Shown one piece after another: positions 46,533 through 51,477 of a DNA stretch of 51,477 bases (its first letter is position 1; each line of letters begins with the position of its first letter). Location of the stretch: positions 1 to 51,477 of the forward strand of contig REBP01000100.1 in NCBI GenBank assembly GCA_007692665.1, in the 5' to 3' direction. This DNA comes from Gemmatimonadales bacterium (GTDB taxonomy: Bacteria; Gemmatimonadota; Gemmatimonadetes; Longimicrobiales; Gaopeijiaceae). A model generated the notes under the pieces. The model did no database searches. It was not told where the DNA came from and was given only the letters and a program-made list of their open reading frames with translations. A program made the position numbers and the translations under genes.

Positions 46533-48986
46533 TCAGAAGAAGACGCGGTACGTGAGTTGAAGATTCCGCCCCGGCTGCGGGGCGACGTCCTTGATTCGCG
46601 AAAGGTGATCCCGCCAGGTCCGGTCCGTGAGGTTCCGGGCGACGAGGGACACCGAATGCGTGCGTCCGCCCACCGACTGCCTCCAGCCGGCTCCCATGTT
46701 CAGGAGCCCGAAGGCGGCGGTGGGGTCCTGCGGGCTCTCGACCGAGTCTCCGATGGAGACCGGGCGAGGAACCCGGTTCTGGGCTGCTGCCCCGTTCACC
46801 CCGGCCGATGCCGACCAGGGGCCTCGCTCGTACCGGAGTTCGGCACGGCCGCCCAGGGGCGGAATGTAGGGAAGCGGGTCGCTGTCCTCGCTCCGTGTGG
46901 CCCGCGTGTAGCTGGCCGTGAGATCAAGAACCAGGCCACGGCTCATCTCCCACTGCATGCGACCCTCGGCACCCACGAAGAGCGCGTCCTCCCCCCGGGC
47001 CTCGTAGACCGGGGTGATCCGGGGGTCCGTCCCATCCCGGATCACCAGCACCGTCTCTCCCGTCTGGGCGTAGTAGATGTAGTCGGCCACACGGTTCGCG
47101 TAGACCGCGGTCTCGAGTTCCAGACTCGGGCGGCTTCCCCTCAGGAAGATATCCACGCCGGTGCCCCGCTCGGCGGCAAGGTCCGGAGTGCCGATGTCGA
47201 AGGAGAAATCCGCGAGATGCGGTCCGTCGGAGTAGAGTTCCTCGATGGCCGGCGCCCGGAAGGAGTGGGCCACGTTGACTCCAACGGTCCACCCCTCGGA
47301 GACGTCGCGGAGAGCGGCAATCGAGCCGGAGAGCCCCGTGAAGTTCCGAGGCGCGACCTCCTTCACGACCTCGCGCTCCCGCGTCGTCACCCGGAGGGGA
47401 TCCAGGCGGCGGGGCTCGACCCCCCGCCGGTCCAGGCGGAGGCCCAGCTGGAGGCGGTTGAGTCCGAGGGAGAGTTCCTCATAGCCGAAGAGTGCCCAGG
47501 TGCGCTCGTCCCCGGCCCGCGTTCCCGGTGACCTTCCGCCCACCGAGAGGGCCCGGTTCTGGAGCTGGAAACCAAAGGCACCGTCCACCCGGAGCGTGCG
47601 GTCCTCGTGCTCGTGCAGTTCGTGATCATGACGGGCGATGATGCGACCCTCGGTGCTCGTCTGGTCGAACCTTGCCCCGATGCGCCGCTGGTCGCCGAAG
47701 AGCCCCTCGATCTCGTCGTGGAGGTAGTGGACCGCGGATGCGTCCACCTCGACTGCGTCGAAGAACCCCAGGAAAGGACGCAGGTAGGCAGCCCGAAGAC
47801 GGCCCGTCGTCCGAGCCGTCTCGATCTCGACGCCCCCGGTGTGCCCACCGGGAATCAGCTCCCCGTTGAATTCGCCCGGCACGCCGTACAGGTTCTCGTA
47901 CCGGCGGGCCGCCACCCCGACGAATCCCCACTCCGGCACCCACGACACCCCCAGGCTCCCGTCCATGGCCGACAGCGCGGTCTTCTCGAGGTCGCCCTCG
48001 GGGGTCCGGGTGTCGCCCATCTCGCGCAGGCTTCCCTCGGCCCGGAGCACCAGGGGCCCCGCCGGTGCCACCACGAACCCGCCCACGGCTCCGCCCCGGT
48101 TGGCCGACTCCACCTGCGAGCTGAACGACCCCGTCATGCTGGAAGGCATGGACCGCGGAATGTCGTCCCGGATCACGTTCACCACGCCCCCAAGGGCGCT
48201 CGGTCCATAGAGAAGGCCGGCGGGTCCGCGCACGACCTCGATGCGCTGAGCCGTTATGGGCTCCACCATGACGCCGTGATCCGAGGCTGTCTGGGAGAGG
48301 TCGCCGGTCCGACCGCCGTCCTCGAGCATGAGGACCCGGTCGCCACCCAGCCCCCGGATGGACGGACGGGACGCACCGGGGCCGTTGTACTGCATGTGGA
48401 ATCCCGGGACGCCGTCGAGGGTCGCGGGGATCGAGCTTGCCAGGCTCCGCTGAAGTTCAATGCCCGACATCGACGTCGTGGGCTGGTAGACCTCGTTGAC
48501 CCCCCGCGCCCTCCCGGTGGCCGTCACGACGATCCCGGCAAGATGCAGCGCCGTGGGTGTGAGAGTGAACTCCACCACGGCCCGCTCCCCGTCGCGGATC
48601 TCAACGTTCTGGACGGAGGGCGCGTACCCGATGTGCTCGGCGCTCACGCTGAGGGGTCGCGCGGGGACCCGCTCGAAAACCGCAACGCCCTGCGCATCGG
48701 TCACCCCGCCCCGCTCGATCTGACGGAGCCGGATCATGGCGCCGGCCACCGGCTCTCCGGTTTCGCCATGAACCACGCGGACTTCGAGCACGCCCGTTTC
48801 GGCCTGGGGGTCGCCCGACGCCGGCGCGAGAGGCGCGGCAGCTCCGAGGTGCCCCGGGGTGACCACCGCGAGAAGGGCGGCGATCACGAACGCCACCCGC
48901 CGCACCCCCGCTACGCGGGGCGCCGGGAGGGCCCGCCGTGCGGGGGAAGAGGTGGATGCGGGGTCGAACGGGTGGAGGTCGTACAT
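46533..48986 (-). CDS. TonB-dependent outer-membrane receptor, probably for a metal or metallophore
   Basis: The product is 817 residues from the ATG at 48986. A signal-like segment (about 28-50) is followed by a carboxypeptidase-regulatory-like domain (about 65-150), the plug domain (about 160-275, ATLDGVPGFHMQYNGPGASR and IRGLGGDRVLMLEDGGRTGD) and a 22-strand-type barrel ending NLQLTYRVFF. A His-rich loop ARHDHELHEHEDR recalls zinc receptors such as ZnuD. Neighbours are a His-containing lipoprotein and a DUF2946-like protein. The metal-uptake role is inferred. A start at 49184 would overlap the upstream gene and lacks a signal. Confidence 0.92.
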   Translation of the reverse strand: MYDLHPFDPASTSSPARRALPAPRVAGVRRVAFVIAALLAVVTPGHLGAAAPLAPASGDPQAETGVLEVRVVHGETGEPVAGAMIRLRQIERGGVTDAQGVAVFERVPARPLSVSAEHIGYAPSVQNVEIRDGERAVVEFTLTPTALHLAGIVVTATGRARGVNEVYQPTTSMSGIELQRSLASSIPATLDGVPGFHMQYNGPGASRPSIRGLGGDRVLMLEDGGRTGDLSQTASDHGVMVEPITAQRIEVVRGPAGLLYGPSALGGVVNVIRDDIPRSMPSSMTGSFSSQVESANRGGAVGGFVVAPAGPLVLRAEGSLREMGDTRTPEGDLEKTALSAMDGSLGVSWVPEWGFVGVAARRYENLYGVPGEFNGELIPGGHTGGVEIETARTTGRLRAAYLRPFLGFFDAVEVDASAVHYLHDEIEGLFGDQRRIGARFDQTSTEGRIIARHDHELHEHEDRTLRVDGAFGFQLQNRALSVGGRSPGTRAGDERTWALFGYEELSLGLNRLQLGLRLDRRGVEPRRLDPLRVTTREREVVKEVAPRNFTGLSGSIAALRDVSEGWTVGVNVAHSFRAPAIEELYSDGPHLADFSFDIGTPDLAAERGTGVDIFLRGSRPSLELETAVYANRVADYIYYAQTGETVLVIRDGTDPRITPVYEARGEDALFVGAEGRMQWEMSRGLVLDLTASYTRATRSEDSDPLPYIPPLGGRAELRYERGPWSASAGVNGAAAQNRVPRPVSIGDSVESPQDPTAAFGLLNMGAGWRQSVGGRTHSVSLVARNLTDRTWRDHLSRIKDVAPQPGRNLQLTYRVFF

Positions 48987-49092
48987 GGTGGCACCGACAC
49001 GGTGAAGCGGATCGTTCAGAGCGTCCCTGGAGGGCCCGTTGTGGACCCGGGGCATGAACCCCTGCTGGGAGCGGAGCGAACTCGACTGCGCG

Positions 49093-49647
49093 TCAGGTGA
49101 CCGGCGGACCTCGGAGGCGCGGATTGAGAACTGCCCGATCGGAGACGGCCAGACCCCGGGGAGGGAAGGCCGCTTCGGCCGCACCCTGCACCGGAGCGGG
49201 CGGGGGCTTCATCGCCTCGACGCCCGGCAGCGTAAGGAGCCCGCAGGCGAGGCAGTCGGCCCCGTGGTCGTGGGGCGCTTCAGGGCGATCATCCGGGTGG
49301 GACTCGCCGGAGTGGGAGTCGTCGCCGGAGTGGGAGTCGCCGCCGGAGTGGGAGTCGCCAGGGTACCCGCCTGATTCGCCCGCTCCATGTCCATCGACGA
49401 AGACCCCTCCTGCCATGTCCCAGGCTACGGTGGCGGAGGCTGCCGGCTCGCCCATGCCCTCCGCTTCCAGCATGTGGAGCGGCGCTGCCACGGCGATGGA
49501 ACCAAGGTACACGAACACAAGCCCGCCCAGCACGCCTTTCGCGAGCACGCCAGGGCGACCCCGGGCGAGGCCCCGGCGGCGCGGCTGCACAGTCGCGGTT
49601 CCGGCCCCCCGGGGGGGGCCGCCTCGGTACTGGGATTCCATTCGCAT
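49093..49647 (-). CDS. DUF2946-like small secreted/membrane protein with His-rich region
   Basis: The product is 184 residues. One hydrophobic segment (about 36-58, VLGGLVFVYLGSIAVAAPLH) is followed by a His/Asp/Ser/Gly-rich region with repeated DSHSG units (about 90-120) and the cluster HDHGADCLACGLL. This cluster resembles the C-x2-C and His motifs of DUF2946 proteins found near copper and zinc transport genes. The DSHSG repeats come from a short DNA repeat at 49305-49370. ATG codons at 49647 and 49641 are both possible. It precedes the TonB receptor by 106 bases and probably belongs to the same metal-related unit. Confidence 0.75.
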   Translation of the reverse strand: MRMESQYRGGPPRGAGTATVQPRRRGLARGRPGVLAKGVLGGLVFVYLGSIAVAAPLHMLEAEGMGEPAASATVAWDMAGGVFVDGHGAGESGGYPGDSHSGGDSHSGDDSHSGESHPDDRPEAPHDHGADCLACGLLTLPGVEAMKPPPAPVQGAAEAAFPPRGLAVSDRAVLNPRLRGPPVT

Positions 49648-49669
49648 TACCGGAAAACTACACCCCATG

Positions 49670-50746
49670 TCAAGGCCGGTTCCCGGTCGGATTCCCGCAT
49701 CCCCGGCCGGCGGCGTGAACCCCCACCCCCAGTTCCTCGCGCACGAGCTCGAGGAAGGACTCGACCACGGGTCGCACGGGTCGCTCCGCGTCCTCCCGCC
49801 ACGCCATGTCGATACGGGTCTCCACCCCGCCCACCGGCAGGTAGCGCACCCCCTCCCACCCCATCTTCCGGATCGAGGCGGGGACCAGCGTGACGCCCAG
49901 CCCGGCTTCGACGAGGCTCACGGTCGTGTAGAGTTCCCGGGACTCCTGCACGACCCGGGGCTCGAAACCCGACGCGCGGCACACGGCCATGACCTGCGCA
50001 TGGAGCCCCGGCGCCAGCTCCTCCGGGAAGAGCACGAAGGGCTCGTCGGCGAGGGCCCGCACATCCTCCAGGAAGAGGTCGTCCGGGGCCACGCCGCCCC
50101 CTTCCCCGCCCGCCAGCGCATGCTCCCGCGACACCGCCACCACCAGCGGCTCCCGCATGACGGTTTCCGTGACCACCCCGGTGGTCTCCGGGGGCTCGCG
50201 CACGAACCCCACGTCGATCTCGCCAGCCTTGAGCGCCGCAAGCTGAAGTCCGGTAGGAAGTTCCCGCAGTTCGAGCACCACGTCGGGGTATCGGTCCCTG
50301 AAGGCCCGGAGGAGCGAGGGGAGGGTCTGGAACATGACGGAGGATGCGAAGGCCACGGCGAGCCGGCCCGTTTCGCCCCCTGCGGCCCGCCTTGTCGCGT
50401 CGAGGACCCCGTCCAGGGTCTGGACGACGCGTTCGGCGCCCTCGAGGAGGACGGCCCCGGCGTCGGTGAGGAGCACCCGGCGGGTGGTCCGGTCGAAGAG
50501 GGTGACCCCGAGGAGCTCCTCGAGCCGCCGGATCTGCTGGGAGAGCGGAGGCTGCGCAATGCCGAGGCGCGCAGCGGCTCGACCGAAGTGCAGTTCCTCG
50601 GCGACGGCCTGGAAGTACCGGAGGTGGCGCACCTCGACGAGGTGGGGACGGGGCGCGGGTGCGGGGGAGGGGCCGGAGGCGGCGGAGGGGCCGGAGGCGG
50701 CGGAGCCCGAGGCCGCGGCATGAGGCTTCAGTGGATTGACATTCAC
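49670..50746 (-). CDS. LysR-family transcriptional regulator
   Basis: The product is up to 358 residues. The winged-helix domain starts at about residue 37 (VEVRHLRYFQAVAEELHFGR, then AAARLGIAQPPLSQQIRRLE) and the effector-binding domain covers about 125-340. The best-match relatives begin at the VRHLRYF segment. The 38-residue extension from the GTG at 50746 is Ala/Ser/Pro-rich with a GPSAAS repeat; a GTG at 50632 would remove it. The extension and the exact start are therefore uncertain. Such regulators often act on a divergent neighbour, here the plus-strand gene at 51434. Confidence 0.9.
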   Translation of the reverse strand: MNVNPLKPHAAASGSAASGPSAASGPSPAPAPRPHLVEVRHLRYFQAVAEELHFGRAAARLGIAQPPLSQQIRRLEELLGVTLFDRTTRRVLLTDAGAVLLEGAERVVQTLDGVLDATRRAAGGETGRLAVAFASSVMFQTLPSLLRAFRDRYPDVVLELRELPTGLQLAALKAGEIDVGFVREPPETTGVVTETVMREPLVVAVSREHALAGGEGGGVAPDDLFLEDVRALADEPFVLFPEELAPGLHAQVMAVCRASGFEPRVVQESRELYTTVSLVEAGLGVTLVPASIRKMGWEGVRYLPVGGVETRIDMAWREDAERPVRPVVESFLELVREELGVGVHAAGRGCGNPTGNRP

Positions 50747-50884
50747 GTCGTATCAATAGCGCCTCGATGATTCATTGAACAGCCGGCTGCGCCGGTGTCG
50801 TGGGAGGTGGGAGGTACGGATCACGATCCGGATGCGGCGGGGCGCGCCAGGGTGGCGGGAAGTTGCGCGGCCCGTGCGCTGAAT

Positions 50885-51070
50885 CTGCCAATGGGCGGCC
50901 ACGGATTCGGCGAGTGGCAGCGCGAGTGCCGAAAACGGTACCCAATCTGCCACTCGCTCCGGAGGTGAAGCGACGAGTGGCAGCAGGAGTGCGCTGAGGG
51001 CCCTCGGGCTGCCAATGGCGCTCCGGGAAGGGCTCCATTGGCAATTTCGCGCACTCGGGCCAGCGGGAGA
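50885..51070. repeat. three tandem 62-bp repeats, each with a CTGCCA...TGGCAG hairpin
   Basis: Units begin at 50885, 50947 and 51009, exactly 62 bases apart. Each starts CTGCCA(A/C)T and carries the matching arm (A/G)TTGGCA or GTGGCAG about 36 bases later. Unit 2 has perfect 10-bp arms (CTGCCACTCG/CGAGTGGCAG) and unit 3 perfect 9-bp arms (TGCCAATGG/CCATTGGCA); unit 1 has 6-bp arms. Arm sequences differ between units 2 and 3 in a paired way. They lie in the 687-bp gap 50747-51433. Confidence 0.75.
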
Positions 51071-51071
51071 G

Positions 51072-51318
51072 GCGGGATCACCCCCTCCGATCCCGCTGAA
51101 GCCCGCCCGCTGCCCGGTCGCAACCAGAGCGCCGCGTCAGGGTATCGAATGCGGAAAAGCCCGCAGGGGGGCTCAGGAGGCCAGGCAGACAGGCTCGATG
51201 GTCTCCGCACCATCAAGACGCCTGGCGTCTCAATAGTGCGTGTCCGATCTATTGGACATCCTGCCGGGACGTGCGTTAGCATCCAAGGGTGAAGGGAAGG
51301 AGCGCGCAGGGTGCGCGC
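51072..51318. repeat. series of short hairpins upstream of the last gene
   Basis: Perfect inverted repeats follow the 62-bp array: GCGGGATC/GATCCCGC (51072-51079, 51089-51096), GATGGT/ACCATC (51197-51214), AGACGC/GCGTCT (51216-51230), CAATAG/CTATTG (51231-51254) and GCGCGC/GCGCGC (51302-51318). TTGGAC at 51252-51257 and TAGCAT at 51277-51282 could be a promoter with a long 19-base spacer. Several hairpins lie downstream of it, in the leader of the gene at 51434. Confidence 0.5.
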
Positions 51319-51327
51319 ACTTGCTCG

Positions 51328-51398
51328 AGGAACCGCAGGAACCGCAGGAACCGCAGGAACCGCAGGAACCACAGGAACCGCACGACTGCAGGAACCGC
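51328..51398. repeat. 9-bp tandem repeat tract in the leader of the last gene
   Basis: The 9-base unit AGGAACCGC occurs four times in a row (51328-51363), then AGGAACCAC, then AGGAACCGC to 51381; after ACGACTGC a seventh copy lies at 51390-51398. Each copy contains an AGGA core similar to a ribosome-binding sequence. Such tracts can change length by slippage. Confidence 0.85.
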
Positions 51399-51433
51399 CG
51401 CACGACGCCACGAGGAAATCCAGGAGGAACCCC

Positions 51434-51477
51434 ATGAGCACCGCCACCGATGTCGCGCCCGAGGCGCAGGTCGACAC
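51434..51477 (+). CDS. start of an unidentified gene cut by the window edge
   Basis: Only 14 codons are visible (MSTATDVAPEAQVD). The ATG is preceded by a strong AGGAGG (51422-51427) at good spacing, which makes it a credible start. It is divergent from the LysR regulator and follows the hairpin and repeat-rich leader. The product cannot be named from this fragment. Confidence 0.6.
   Translation, partial: MSTATDVAPEAQVD

Noticed and set aside
50885-51070. The hairpin array as a CRISPR
   Set aside because: Units are 62 bases, imperfect throughout, with no constant repeat and variable spacer division, and there are no cas genes nearby.
50821-51477. Minus-strand frame with PAVPAVPAVP repeats
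   Set aside because: The repeats are only the 9-bp DNA repeat read in reverse. The frame runs through the hairpin array and has no ribosome-binding site or codon bias.

Overview
The window is about 51.5 kb of GC-rich chromosome from a free-living diderm bacterium. Outer-membrane barrels, a TonB-dependent receptor, many lipobox signal peptides and a complete rod-shape cluster show two membranes. Gene content and style (GC-rich, coproheme-type HemQ, DUF4382 and E-set secreted proteins, M28 and M16 peptidases) resemble Gemmatimonadota or a neighbouring phylum. That placement is inference, because no rRNA gene is present. I saw no tRNA, rRNA, CRISPR array, insertion sequence or phage gene.

Layout from left to right. 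(1) 1-2457, minus: proS (cut by the window edge), a small membrane protein and hisS, which probably has a leaderless mRNA. (2) 2762-6741, plus: a signalling and envelope set made of a single-span membrane protein with a periplasmic glycogen-binding-like E-set domain (possible anti-sigma factor), an outer-membrane barrel with the same kind of domain, an ECF sigma factor, a secreted Gly/Pro-tailed protein and a DUF4382 lipoprotein. The first three genes overlap by 1 to 4 bases. (3) 6856-17000: an envelope/redox region around two tandem sigma-54 activators. It holds a PRC-barrel protein, a ferric-reductase-like flavocytochrome with a 29-residue membrane peptide, a coiled-coil lipoprotein, a PQQ-type sugar dehydrogenase and a 662-residue outer-membrane protein. 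Sigma-54 (-24/-12) promoter matches lie in front of most of these genes. (4) 17099-18694: an M28 zinc peptidase lipoprotein.

(5) 18723-42468, all minus: an almost unbroken housekeeping block. In transcription order it runs murA; rimP-nusA-ylxQ-infB-ylxP(DUF503)-rbfA-truB-ribF; rpsO; pnp and an M16 protease; ald; dut; mreB-mreC-mreD-mrdA-rodA-accD-folC. Good sigma-70 promoters precede murA, rimP and mreB. The rimP-nusA-infB transcript appears to start upstream of a strong intrinsic terminator, which suggests attenuation. (6) 42632-44632, plus: a DUF948/YtxH-like pair and a zinc-dependent phospholipase C-like protein. (7) 44688-50746, minus: hemQ, then a probable metal-uptake set (lipoprotein, TonB receptor, His-rich DUF2946-like protein), then a LysR regulator. 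(8) 50747-51433 is a non-coding region with three tandem 62-bp hairpin repeats, further hairpins and a 9-bp repeat tract, followed by a plus-strand gene that runs off the right edge.

The most unusual points are the 62-bp hairpin array with compensatory arm changes, the local sigma-54 envelope regulon, the sigma-factor module with paired E-set domains, the terminator inside the nusA-operon leader, and a MurA with Asp in place of the catalytic Cys.
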